Shown piece by piece: positions 7,918 through 16,323 of a stretch of DNA of 50,017 bases; positions within the stretch are counted from its first letter, which is position 1; every line of letters begins with the position of its first letter. Source of the stretch: an uncultured Eubacteriales bacterium. GTDB taxonomy: Bacteria > Bacillota > Clostridia > Oscillospirales > CAG-272. Both the position numbers and the translations under genes were made by a program. A model generated the notes under the pieces. That model saw only the letters and a program-made list of their open reading frames with translations. It had not been told where the DNA came from and made no database searches. The stretch is from assembly GCA_934526185.1 (NCBI GenBank), contig CAKTAA010000008.1, positions 1-50,017 of the forward strand. The letters are read 5' to 3'.

Positions 7918-8397
7918 TTACTCCGGCTGACGTGCGCCGCACTCGCCGCAGAAGCGTATGCCGGGTGTCAATTCCGCACCGCAGGAGGTGCAGTGCTTTT
8001 TCGCCGTTCCGCCAAGTTTGGTTCCGCACTCCTGACAGAACTTGACGCCCTCCGGATTCTCATGCCCGCAGCTCGGGCAGGTACTGGCGTCCTTGGCCGC
8101 TTTTTCCGCCGCTGCTTTTGTCTCCTGTTCCGATTTAGCAGCATTCAGCTTTGCCTGAGCGTCGGTCAAATTTGCCTGTACTAGCCTGAGCTTGGTTGCA
8201 GCATCCCCAAAAGTATCCAAGCCATATGTCAAAGCCGCCTGTCTTCCTATTTCGGCGTAAAGCTCCTCTTCCTGTTTTTTCAAGCTTTTGACGTCATTTT
8301 GAGCGTTCATCAGCTTTACCGCCGGATCATCCTGCGGCATAAAGCCGCTGAGTCCCTTCATCAAACCGCTGAGCCCGCCTAATATATCATTTGCCAT
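7918..8397 (-). CDS. coiled-coil protein with two C-terminal zinc ribbons
   Basis: 159 residues. The N-terminus has a glycine-rich amphipathic start (ILGGLSGLMKGLSGFM). Residues ~30-105 form a long helical, Lys/Glu/Ala/Gln-rich coiled coil. The C-terminus has two zinc ribbons (CPSCGHENPEGVKFCQECG and CTSCGAELTPGIRFCGECG). No signal peptide. It lies 17 bases upstream of the first lipoprotein gene. Probably cytoplasmic and oligomeric; role unknown. Confidence 0.75.
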   Translation of the reverse strand: MANDILGGLSGLMKGLSGFMPQDDPAVKLMNAQNDVKSLKKQEEELYAEIGRQAALTYGLDTFGDAATKLRLVQANLTDAQAKLNAAKSEQETKAAAEKAAKDASTCPSCGHENPEGVKFCQECGTKLGGTAKKHCTSCGAELTPGIRFCGECGARQPE

Positions 8398-8582
8398 AAT
8401 ACGTTCATTCCTCTCTTCTGTAAGTATTGTAAAATTTTATTTAATATAAAGGAATATACCATCGATAAATCTGCAACTGGTTCTTTGTAGCATCCGTTGT
8501 AAAGTTAGTTAAAAATGATTTTCAACCGCCAATGTCTCAGCTAATGAATCACGATACAGAATTATATAATTTTAGATAAAAC

Positions 8583-8948
8583 TCAAATTGATTTTCCGCA
8601 GCAATGACAAAAACAATTGCAGTTTTCGTTGTTTCTGCCGCAGCGCGGGCATGTTTTAATTCTGGAAATCAGAATTTCAGGAGTACGCCTTTCCTTTTGG
8701 GAAGAACATATGATACATTGCATATCATCCTCGGCGTAATGTTCATCACATATCCACTTCCCGCAAGTGTGACACATATTGAAATACCTTTTTGCATAAG
8801 CCTGCGCTTCGGACAGTGCATCGTCAAAGCACTTCGTAAAATATACGCCGGAAGTGACGTTTCTGTCGCACAGGTCGCAGTAAAAGGTAAAGGCAAAGCC
8901 GCCTTTGGTTTTATGTGTTTCATACCGCTGGGAAAATACTCTGTTCAT
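8583..8948 (-). CDS. zinc-binding protein, paralogue of the 3229-3993 product
   Basis: 121 residues. The start (SQRYETHKTKGGFAFTFYCD LC...) matches the N-terminus of the 3229-3993 protein (TRNYQDNSTDAGFQFTFYCD IC...). It then has the same central CHTCGKWICDEHY and CIIC cluster but only one C-terminal ribbon (CPRCGRNNENCNCFCHCCG). Its ATG overlaps the TGA of a 44-codon gene (ATGA). Probably cytoplasmic; role unknown. Confidence 0.75.
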   Translation of the reverse strand: MNRVFSQRYETHKTKGGFAFTFYCDLCDRNVTSGVYFTKCFDDALSEAQAYAKRYFNMCHTCGKWICDEHYAEDDMQCIICSSQKERRTPEILISRIKTCPRCGRNNENCNCFCHCCGKSI

Positions 8949-9079
8949 TTTTCCTCCTTTCTGTCCGCTTTTTTTTGAATTTGAGCGATGAAATTCAACA
9001 ATTCTCTAAGTTCCTTTTCCGACATTCCATCTACTGCTTTAATAAGCTGTTTCTTCAAATCGTCCTCACCGTTCATCAT
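8945..9079 (-). CDS. 44-residue helical protein heading the zinc-ribbon array
   Basis: Reads MMNGEDDLKKQLIKAVDGMS then EKELRELLNFIAQIQKK, 44 residues, with GAGAGGAG 9-14 bases before the ATG. The TGA overlaps the next gene's ATG by the usual four bases. The sequence is highly charged and helical and resembles the C-terminal tail of XRE-type regulators, compared with the end of the protein at 12460-12765 (KMDNTSLMKLKEFLK). It may be the first gene of the operon. Function unknown. Confidence 0.6.
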   Translation of the reverse strand: MMNGEDDLKKQLIKAVDGMSEKELRELLNFIAQIQKKADRKEEK

Positions 9080-9135
9080 GTTCGCTGCTCCTCTCTTTAG
9101 TTGCTTATATTTTTAAATTAAAATGCGATGAGCAA

Positions 9136-9164
9136 TTGACTGTGTTATATTTTTGTGATATAAT
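9136..9164 (+). promoter_or_regulatory. sigma-A type promoter
   Basis: TTGACT and TATAAT separated by exactly 17 bases. Transcription would begin near 9171 and read ~275 bases of leader into the solute-binding protein gene at 9448. Confidence 0.6.
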
Positions 9165-9361
9165 ATAAAATATATCATTTCATTCCCATATGATTTTTAC
9201 ATTCATCACATATAGTAGTTTTTATATTAGACTTTTACATTTCATATTTCAATTATCAATTTCATCTTCGTCACCGCCATGTCTTACCACAGCCGGTACT
9301 TTTGTTGTCTTAACTTATTTATTGGTTCCGGTAACAGTATATATGTTTTGTTTTGTATTGT

Positions 9362-9402
9362 AATCATCCTAAGGGTGATTTGTATCGAGAAAAAGGATGA
9401 TT
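9362..9402. promoter_or_regulatory. inverted repeat upstream of the solute-binding protein gene
   Basis: AATCATCCT (9362-9370) and AGGATGATT (9394-9402) are perfect 9-bp inverted arms 23 bases apart, ending 45 bases before the start codon. It could be an operator or a leader hairpin. The remainder of 9080-9447 holds no gene. Confidence 0.4.
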
Positions 9403-9447
9403 TTGGGTATGAATTGACTAAGTTATATATAATTTAGGAGGTTTTAA

Positions 9448-10806
9448 ATGAAACTGAAAGCGCTTATGTCGGTAATAGCGTTAAGTATTCTCTGCCCCCT
9501 GCTGGTCGGCTGCGGCAATTCAAACCGTCCGTCAGCAAAAGATCCGGTTACGTTAACTATGTGGCATAATTACGGCGGTGATATGCAGCAAAGCATGGAT
9601 GTACTCATCGATGAGTTCAACAGCACAATTGGCCAGGAACAGGGAATTGTGATAGATGTAACAGCGATTTCCTCCAGTTCCGAACTTAATGAAAGCCTGA
9701 ATATGATTGTAAATGGCGATCCGGGCGCACCGGAAATGCCTGATATTTTTACCGGTTATCCCAAGACAGCCATCCAATTTCAGGAAAAAGGACTTTTATG
9801 CAGGCTGGATACCTATTTTACAGATATGGAGCTTTCCTCCTATGTAGATGCTTTTATTGAAGAAGGACGTTTGACAGACGGCGGGCTGTACGTTTTCCCT
9901 TTGGCAAAATCGACGGAAATTTTATATCTGAACCAAACGCTGTTTGATACATTCGCCGCTGCTACAGGTGCAAAGCAGGAACAACTTTCCACATTGGAAG
10001 GTCTGGCTGAATTGTCTAAGATGTATTATGACTGGACCGATGCGCAAACACCTGACATCCCCAATGACGGAAAAATGTTTTACGCAGCCGATTCTTGGTT
10101 TAATCTCGCCTATGTAGGTATGGCACAGACAGGCGCAAATCTATTCAGCGATACAAATAATCTGAACCTTGAAAATGACACCTACCGGCACATCTTCGAA
10201 ACTGTTTATACCGCCGCAACCGAGGGCGGCTTCGCTATATATGACGGGTATTCATCGGATTTATCCAAACCGGGAGACCTTGTCTGTTCTACCGGATCCT
10301 CAGCGGGCATTCTTTTCTATGGTGACACCATTACCTATGACGACGGCACGGTGGAACAGGTTGAATACAGCATACTTCCCTATCCGGTTTTGGAAAACGG
10401 CAAAAAAATCGCTCTCCAACGGGGAGGCGGTCTTATGGTTGCAAAAGGAGAAACAAAAAAGGAATACGCCGCGGCCGTTTTCCTCAAATGGCTGACTGCC
10501 CCTGAGCAAAACATGCGATTTATTTCCAAGACAGGATATCTTCCTGTTTCAAAACAGGCATTTGAAGAGGATATCGAAGAACATCTGGAAACTGTCGAGG
10601 ATATTAGAATCAAAAAAATGCTGACTGCTGTTCTATCCATGTATGAAAACTACGACTTTTTCACGGCGCCGAAATTCGGCAGCTTTGACACGGTGAGCAG
10701 TGAATATGAGGAAGCGTTTAAAACGCTTTTGAAAACGCAGCGGGAAGCTTATTTGAAGAATGAAGCTCTGAGTGCCGCCGACGCGCTGGCGGCATTTGCG
10801 AACTAA
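9448..10806 (+). CDS. extracellular solute-binding lipoprotein, sugar type
   Basis: 452 residues, GGAGG 9 bases before the ATG. Signal peptide with LVGC lipobox, then the carbohydrate-binding (family 1 solute-binding protein) pattern: VTLTMWHNYGGDMQQSMDVL near the mature N-terminus, PDIFTGYP, and the C-terminal block YAAAVFLKWLTAPEQNMRFI. Such proteins deliver sugars or oligosaccharides to an ABC permease, but no permease or ATPase gene is nearby. The next gene downstream is instead a membrane sensor, suggesting that this protein may present ligand to that sensor or serve a permease elsewhere. Ligand unknown. Confidence 0.9.
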   Translation: MKLKALMSVIALSILCPLLVGCGNSNRPSAKDPVTLTMWHNYGGDMQQSMDVLIDEFNSTIGQEQGIVIDVTAISSSSELNESLNMIVNGDPGAPEMPDIFTGYPKTAIQFQEKGLLCRLDTYFTDMELSSYVDAFIEEGRLTDGGLYVFPLAKSTEILYLNQTLFDTFAAATGAKQEQLSTLEGLAELSKMYYDWTDAQTPDIPNDGKMFYAADSWFNLAYVGMAQTGANLFSDTNNLNLENDTYRHIFETVYTAATEGGFAIYDGYSSDLSKPGDLVCSTGSSAGILFYGDTITYDDGTVEQVEYSILPYPVLENGKKIALQRGGGLMVAKGETKKEYAAAVFLKWLTAPEQNMRFISKTGYLPVSKQAFEEDIEEHLETVEDIRIKKMLTAVLSMYENYDFFTAPKFGSFDTVSSEYEEAFKTLLKTQREAYLKNEALSAADALAAFAN

Positions 10807-10841
10807 CGCCGCATGAGCACAGAGCGAAAGGGGCAGATAGA

Positions 10842-12455
10842 TTGAATATGCTCAAACAGGCGCTTTTGCTGTGGAAGCAGAATAGAAACCGGAAGGGAAT
10901 TCCTCTGCAGCGCAGATTAATCGTATATTTCGTCGCCGTCAGTGTTTTTTTGCTCGCCGCTGTAGCTGTTCTGCTGCTGTTCGGTATCACGGGCAGCAGC
11001 AGAAGTGCAGTTCGTAATTATCTGGAGTCCGAATTGTCCCATCTCCATGAGGCTGTATCTGATCATTCCGGAAGGTTGACAGTTCAGGGACTCTCCTTCG
11101 CAGAAGAGATAGCAGCCTCTGCCGATGACTACTTAAAGAAAAACGGCATACGTGCCGGTGAGCTTTCAGCGCATCCTGAGTTTCTGGATTCTTTTTTGGC
11201 CGAGCAGATGCCTACCATGCTATCCATGATGGAACGCAGCGCTACCAGCGGAGTATTCATTCTGCTGGATGCCACGGTGAAACCCGATGCCGAAAACGCC
11301 GCTTTCTCAAAAGCCGGAATTTTTCTTAAAAAGACTCAGACAGATACCCGACAGGTTGTCAGTGCTAAACCCCATTATCTTCGCGGTCCCGCGCAGATTG
11401 CGCGGGACAATGGCATAGAACTTCTGGGGCAGTGGTCAATGGAATACGATGTCACCGACGAGCCCTTTTTCAGTTCAGTTATGGAAAATGCACGAAGGAA
11501 TCCGGATAAAACGCTTTCACGCCTTTATTTATGGACTGGCCGGGTTACACTCAAGAATAACAGCGAATCGGGCTTTCTGCTCTGTGTGCCACTGCGCTGC
11601 ACGGACGGAACCGTTTTCGGCGTCTGCGGCGTTGAGGTCAGCGACCGTATGTTCAAAAACTTGTACAGTCCCGGCGAAAGCAATTACAACAATATATTTA
11701 CTCTTGCCTCCCCTGTCGGTGAATCCGTTTTATTGACAACCGATTGCCTGATTGCCGGCAATTATTATCAAACCGGAACCCGTATGGAATCGGATCTATC
11801 GGTTACAGAGGATAAAAACGGGTTTGTTTTTTATGGTAATGCAGAATCAGTTTACGGAGGGCTGCATACAGCTTTGCGGCTGTACCCGTCGGATTCCGTA
11901 TACAATGAAGAATGGGCGGTCGCCGTCATGATGCCGGAAGCTGAACTGCATCAAGCCATAAGCGGCAGTATTCCCTATTTGCTGGCTGTGCTTTTGGCTC
12001 TATCGGTTATCAGCTTCGGGGCTTCCGTTTTCATCAGCCGCCGATATCTGCGTCCCGTGACGGAGGCGTTAGAGCGGATAAAAACCAAAGATTACACATC
12101 TCAGGGCAATATTCCCTATTTGGAAATCAACGATTTAATGGAGTTTTTGGCGCAACAGGATGAGGAAGTCAAGAAACGCAACATTGTGCTTGCAATTCCT
12201 TCCGAGGACTCTCTGCCAATGTTTGAACAGTTTCTGGAAAATGTTAAGACGCTTTCTCCGGCAGAACGCAATGTTTTCAATCTGTATATCCACGGTTATA
12301 AGGCACAGGAGATAGCAGACCGCCTGCATCTCTCTATCAATACCATAAAAACCCACAATCGCCGTATTTTTGCAAAGCTAAATGTTTCTACAAGAAAAGA
12401 ACTTTTGGTCTATATAAATATGATGAAAGAAAAAAACTTGCCCGGGGAGGTGTGA
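10842..12455 (+). CDS. membrane-anchored sensor with C-terminal LuxR-type HTH
   Basis: 537 residues from TTG 10842, with AAGGGG 8 bases upstream; the ATG two codons later is 14 bases from that site. Membrane segments lie around residues 26-49 and 378-398, enclosing a ~325-residue extracellular region like a Cache-type sensor. A linker with a probable coiled coil follows, then a LuxR-type HTH from ~471 to the end (LSPAERNVFNLYIHGYKAQE, IADRLHLSINTIKTHNRRIF). There is no kinase or receiver domain, so it would be a one-component regulator working from the membrane. It lies 35 bases after the solute-binding protein gene and 4 bases before an XRE gene, so the three are probably one operon. Confidence 0.85.
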   Translation: MNMLKQALLLWKQNRNRKGIPLQRRLIVYFVAVSVFLLAAVAVLLLFGITGSSRSAVRNYLESELSHLHEAVSDHSGRLTVQGLSFAEEIAASADDYLKKNGIRAGELSAHPEFLDSFLAEQMPTMLSMMERSATSGVFILLDATVKPDAENAAFSKAGIFLKKTQTDTRQVVSAKPHYLRGPAQIARDNGIELLGQWSMEYDVTDEPFFSSVMENARRNPDKTLSRLYLWTGRVTLKNNSESGFLLCVPLRCTDGTVFGVCGVEVSDRMFKNLYSPGESNYNNIFTLASPVGESVLLTTDCLIAGNYYQTGTRMESDLSVTEDKNGFVFYGNAESVYGGLHTALRLYPSDSVYNEEWAVAVMMPEAELHQAISGSIPYLLAVLLALSVISFGASVFISRRYLRPVTEALERIKTKDYTSQGNIPYLEINDLMEFLAQQDEEVKKRNIVLAIPSEDSLPMFEQFLENVKTLSPAERNVFNLYIHGYKAQEIADRLHLSINTIKTHNRRIFAKLNVSTRKELLVYINMMKEKNLPGEV

Positions 12456-12459
12456 ACCT

Positions 12460-12765
12460 TTGGATAATACTTTAGCAAACCGTATTCAAACGATCCTGAG
12501 GGAACAGCATCTCAAACAAATTGAACTGGCAAAAGCACTTGGGGTGAGTGCCAACTATATCTCCATTCTTGTAATGGGCAGGAAAACGCAGGTATCACTA
12601 ACACTTGCCAAGCTCATAGAATCCCTGTACGGTTACTCAGCCGAATGGGTTATGTCGGGAAAGGGCGTAAAAAACAATGTCGATCTGCTGCGGCAGCAGG
12701 CCGTCGAGCGGATTATGAAGATGGACAATACCAGCTTGATGAAATTAAAAGAATTTTTAAAATAG
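12460..12765 (+). CDS. XRE-family regulator
   Basis: 101 residues from a TTG at 12460 behind GGGGAGGTG, which lies in the end of the upstream gene. The N-terminal ~65 residues are a classical Cro/CI-type HTH (QIELAKALGVSANYISILVM, SLYGYSAEWVMSGKG). The C-terminal ~30 residues are a helical tail. Probably cotranscribed with the sensor; it may autoregulate the operon. Its targets are not visible. Confidence 0.85.
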   Translation: MDNTLANRIQTILREQHLKQIELAKALGVSANYISILVMGRKTQVSLTLAKLIESLYGYSAEWVMSGKGVKNNVDLLRQQAVERIMKMDNTSLMKLKEFLK

Positions 12766-12895
12766 ACTTCGGTTAAACATCTTCTGACAAATATCCGTTT
12801 GGTTTATACTCACAATGTTTTCCTATTTATTAGATCTCGCATTGCATACAGAGGTGTTAAGTTACTGAATCGAGACAAAAGTTTATAAGACAAAA

Positions 12896-12928
12896 GGCGG
12901 ATAGCTTTTAGCTATCCGCCTTTTTGTT
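12896..12928 (+). terminator. rho-independent terminator
   Basis: An 11-bp hairpin GGCGGATAGCT / AGCTATCCGCC with a 3-base loop is followed by TTTTTGTT. It closes the operon ending at 12765. Confidence 0.9.
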
Positions 12929-13479
12929 GGCAGCTCAACGAAATTTTCATGCACGGAATCTGTGCTTCATTATCGTTTTCTTTTATTCTCTCTTTTTTTA
13001 GCCGATGCGGTACCGGCTTTGAAAATATTTCACCATATCACAAATGTTCCAACTGATTTCAGAAGCAGGCAGATCAAGGTCACCTCTCCGCCATCGCAAT
13101 CGTTCGCTTTTATACTGAATTGAACTGTCCAGGATAGCGATCCTGAATGTAAGGAGAAAAACAGTGCAGCCGTTCAGATAATTTTAAAGAGAAGGAGAGT
13201 TCGCAAGCCGAATTCTGTACATATTGTGCCGCCTATATACTGACGCAGAATTCCACGGAACAATATATTCTAAAGCTGAAACAAATGTCAGCGGTTTGTT
13301 CCAGGATATCAAGCTTTAGCCTTCTCCGAGCTTATTGGCGTTATCTGTGACGAGCTGTTGCATACGGCTCGAAGTCATGGCTGTTGTGAAGCAGTCTTCC
13401 CCTATTTGATAAATTCCGGTACGGAACGGTAAAAAACTGCTGAAATTTGAAAAGTACGCAAGAAATTCTATGGATATGA
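12929..13479. other. intergenic stretch, no intact gene
   Basis: About 550 bases without a supported gene. A plus-strand stretch around 13300-13430 stays open for ~43 codons (LAFSELIGVICDELLHTA) but lacks a start and ribosome site; it may be debris. Confidence 0.4.
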
Positions 13480-13508
13480 TTGACAAATGCGGAAGGCTAT
13501 GCTATCAT
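13480..13508 (+). promoter_or_regulatory. sigma-A promoter of the glycosidase gene
   Basis: TTGACA and TATCAT with a 17-base spacer; transcription should begin near 13515. Confidence 0.75.
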
Positions 13509-13523
13509 AACAACGTTGAATCT

Positions 13524-13540
13524 GTCTCTGCAGCAGAGAC
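13524..13540. promoter_or_regulatory. operator-like palindrome
   Basis: GTCTCTGC-A-GCAGAGAC, a perfect 8+1+8 palindrome about 10 bases past the predicted transcription start, where a LacI- or GntR-type repressor would block the glycosidase promoter. The cognate regulator is not identified. Confidence 0.55.
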
Positions 13541-13624
13541 GGAAAATGCCGAGAGCATTGCCTGTCCCCCAGGGCGCACAATTTTTCGGAATTTTGGGGA
13601 GATCGTGTATGAAAGGGAAAGAAA

Positions 13625-15352
13625 ATGTATTTTAAACAAACAGACGAATTCGATTCTATCGAAGCTGCTACTTATGCATTGCATGTAACGTCAGATCAGA
13701 TCCATGTGAGACTTTGCGGCGAGGAAATTGCTGTTCTGGATCCCCGCTCCTCTGTTAACACCGTCGGTGAGGGAGACGCTACCAATACCGACGCGGAAGC
13801 CGGTACTCTGTCGCTGACAAAAAGTAAGGAAAACAACTGCTATGTTTATACCTGGTCATCCGCAAGCAGTCTTTGGACAAAAAAAGAATATATTTTAAAA
13901 TGCTTTGATTCGCATTTTGAATATTTCATCCGGCTGACCGGCAAGGGTGATATCGACTCGGTGAACTATTTCAGCGGCGATATCAGCAGTCCGTGGCACG
14001 GCAGCCACTACGAGTTTGCAGAAGGATACGCCCCCATCGCCACAATTGACGACAGAGAGAAATACTATTTCTCATCTGCTTATTCATTTGTCAGATTTTC
14101 CTACCTGATGGTTCCGCCGATGTTCTGCTACGCCTTCCGTACAGAGGATATTGCTCCCTGGCTTGCGCTCGGACTTGTCGCAAAGCCCGGCGAACATCAG
14201 TTTGTACAGTTCGATTATCATACAAATAATAACAAATTCTATCTGTCAACCGATAACACAGGACATACCAAAATCAATGGTACATGGGAATCTCCCAAAA
14301 TTATAGGCTACAGCGCAGAAAACGAGTTTGCCTGTATGCAGAAGTATGCCGCCTATTACTTCGACAACGGTCTTGCGCAGAAGAAGCTGCCGCAAGCGCC
14401 CAACCAGCTTCCCCGCTTCTGGCATGGTCCGATGTTCTGCGGCTGGATCGAACAGGGCGTTCTCGCGGCAAAAGAAGGAGGCTCCTGCTTTGATCACGCC
14501 TCTGAAAAATCCTATAGAAAAATTCAAAAGCTTATTGAAGCTCAGCAGCTTCATCCTACCATTATGATCATTGACGACAAATGGCAGAAGCAATACGGAA
14601 CGCTTGAGGTAGATCCTGCAAAATGGACAGATATGCGTGGGTTTATCGATGAACAGAAAGCCAAGGGGATCCATGTGCTGCTTTGGTTTAAAATGTGGGA
14701 TTCGGAAGGTCTTCCGGAGGATATGTGCGTTAAGGGTGTTGCGCCGGTTCCGGTTATGGCCAACAGTGCAAACCGTCCCATGACAGACCCGACCAATCCG
14801 AAATACCGTGAATTCCTGAAAAAGGCTATTTACCATCTGCTCTCTTCCGATGAAGGCTGCTGCAACGCTGATGGTTTCAAGCTGGACTTTGCTTTCTTCC
14901 AGCCGACGGGCCGCGCCATACAGTCCTATGACGGTAAATATGGCGTTGAACTGTTCCATGAGCTTGTGTCTTATATCTATCAGTGCGCAAAAGAAGCAAA
15001 GCCGGAGGCTATCATCAACTGCAGCCCCTGTCATCCGTATTTTGCCCATGTATGCGATCAGGCCCGTCTGCACGATTACGACGGACATTGGCGCAATAAC
15101 TTCGAGTGTATGCAGCATCGGCAGAAGCTGTATTCAATGGCAATTCCAAACACGCTCGTTGACACGGACGGCTCCGGATTCTACAGCCGCCGTGACACAC
15201 TGCGCTATATACGCAGATGCACGGAGCTTGGTATCCCGGATCTTTATGAAATATCCGACAATGTCAACCTGACCTTTACCGAAGAAGAACGGGCTGAAAT
15301 CAGAAATGTCTGGGAAACCTATTCCGCAAAAATCGATGCAATGTATAAATAA
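13625..15352 (+). CDS. GH36-like alpha-glycosidase (clan GH-D)
   Basis: 575 residues, no signal peptide, so cytoplasmic. An N-terminal beta-sandwich (~1-260) precedes a TIM barrel. Barrel motifs resembling GH36 are TIMIIDDKWQKQYGTLEVDP (~312-331), KGIHVLLWFKMWDSEG (~347-362), ADGFKLDFAF with Asp421 as likely nucleophile, and RLHDYDGHWRNN with Asp484 or Asp486 as likely acid/base. Clan GH-D enzymes hydrolyse alpha-galactosides and related sugars; the exact substrate is uncertain, and GH31-like specificity cannot be excluded. It has its own promoter, operator and terminator, and the neighbouring solute-binding protein operon may belong to the same sugar response. Confidence 0.7.
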   Translation: MYFKQTDEFDSIEAATYALHVTSDQIHVRLCGEEIAVLDPRSSVNTVGEGDATNTDAEAGTLSLTKSKENNCYVYTWSSASSLWTKKEYILKCFDSHFEYFIRLTGKGDIDSVNYFSGDISSPWHGSHYEFAEGYAPIATIDDREKYYFSSAYSFVRFSYLMVPPMFCYAFRTEDIAPWLALGLVAKPGEHQFVQFDYHTNNNKFYLSTDNTGHTKINGTWESPKIIGYSAENEFACMQKYAAYYFDNGLAQKKLPQAPNQLPRFWHGPMFCGWIEQGVLAAKEGGSCFDHASEKSYRKIQKLIEAQQLHPTIMIIDDKWQKQYGTLEVDPAKWTDMRGFIDEQKAKGIHVLLWFKMWDSEGLPEDMCVKGVAPVPVMANSANRPMTDPTNPKYREFLKKAIYHLLSSDEGCCNADGFKLDFAFFQPTGRAIQSYDGKYGVELFHELVSYIYQCAKEAKPEAIINCSPCHPYFAHVCDQARLHDYDGHWRNNFECMQHRQKLYSMAIPNTLVDTDGSGFYSRRDTLRYIRRCTELGIPDLYEISDNVNLTFTEEERAEIRNVWETYSAKIDAMYK

Positions 15353-15361
15353 GATGACATC

Positions 15362-15397
15362 AACGCCCCTGCAGAAAAATCTGCCGGGGCGTTTTCC
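15362..15397 (+). terminator. rho-independent terminator
   Basis: AACGCCCCTGCAGA / TCTGCCGGGGCGTT hairpin with a 4-base loop and a TTTTCC tail, 10 bases after the glycosidase stop. Confidence 0.85.
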
Positions 15398-16052
15398 GTT
15401 GAGAAAAATTCCGCAAGTGGTTTACAATCATTGCCGAAATTTTTTAAAACGCTGTTACAGGCACCGTCACTCTTCCAAGATATATTAATCCTGTTGCTCA
15501 AAAATTTTACATTCACAGTCTAAGAAAATATATTTTTTCGAACACAAATTGACAATATTTCAACCGCCGTATTTGGGAGCCAAATGGCTTTCGGAGCATT
15601 GCCGAATTCAGCAAAACTATTTATACTTTGTATAATTGTATTAAAATTTTTAAATACTTTATCAAAAACCTGCCAACGGAATAAAGCATTTGTTTTCTTA
15701 TTTTTTGGTATCGAAGTTTAACAGCTTTTTAAGAATCCAGACACTGACGATGAAGAACCTTGATATTTATAAGCAAGCGCACTGAACGAATGCGCATCAA
15801 AGAAGGATAACACTGACTTTCATTATCAGATAGCAGGAATTTTTCACGTGCAGTTTTCACCTCAAAGCAGTCATGTTTGAGCTTTAGCAGTTCGGTTTGC
15901 GTACGAAATTTTACCGCCAGGTCACTATCTCCCATAAGCATTGTACAACACGATCTTCCATTTTAATATCCTCTGCTTTCAAGCAGATTTGTATCTTTTT
16001 ATTTATTAAGAAATGCAAAAAAATTTCGCCGGACGCGAGTATCTAGTTTTCA
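15398..16052. other. AT-rich intergenic stretch with possible gene debris
   Basis: No intact gene. On the minus strand an ATG at 15961 behind GAGGATATTAAA begins 16 codons. A one-base frame change then continues as ~70 open codons (LMGDSDLAVKFRTQTELLKL ... ) to 15729. This looks like a short decayed fragment whose family I do not recognise. Confidence 0.3.
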
Positions 16053-16092
16053 AAAAAACAAAGCCTCTACGCGAATTTCGTGTAGAGGCTTT
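16053..16092 (-). terminator. rho-independent terminator at the end of the minus-strand element
   Basis: A 16-bp inverted repeat (16060-16075 / 16077-16092, one wobble) is followed on the minus strand by TGTTTTTTTG. It would end transcription coming from the gene at 16324-17610. The ~230 bases between it and that gene hold nothing recognisable. Confidence 0.8.
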
Positions 16093-16323
16093 TGACTGAC
16101 AGGATGATAAGAAATGAATACCGCCGCCCCGTAAAGAGCAAGCCGCAAAAGGCTGACAGCAAACCAAATTGTCGTGAACGCGCTTGCACGCAAACAACGA
16201 AAGTACAACAAAACTTTTGCGAAAAAAGAACAATGACGGACCGGCATACGGAGCGCAGTCCGTTCCAATGTGCGATGTTAGCACCAAACGGAGCTTAAAA
16301 GCGGGATGTTTGCACCAAAAGTA

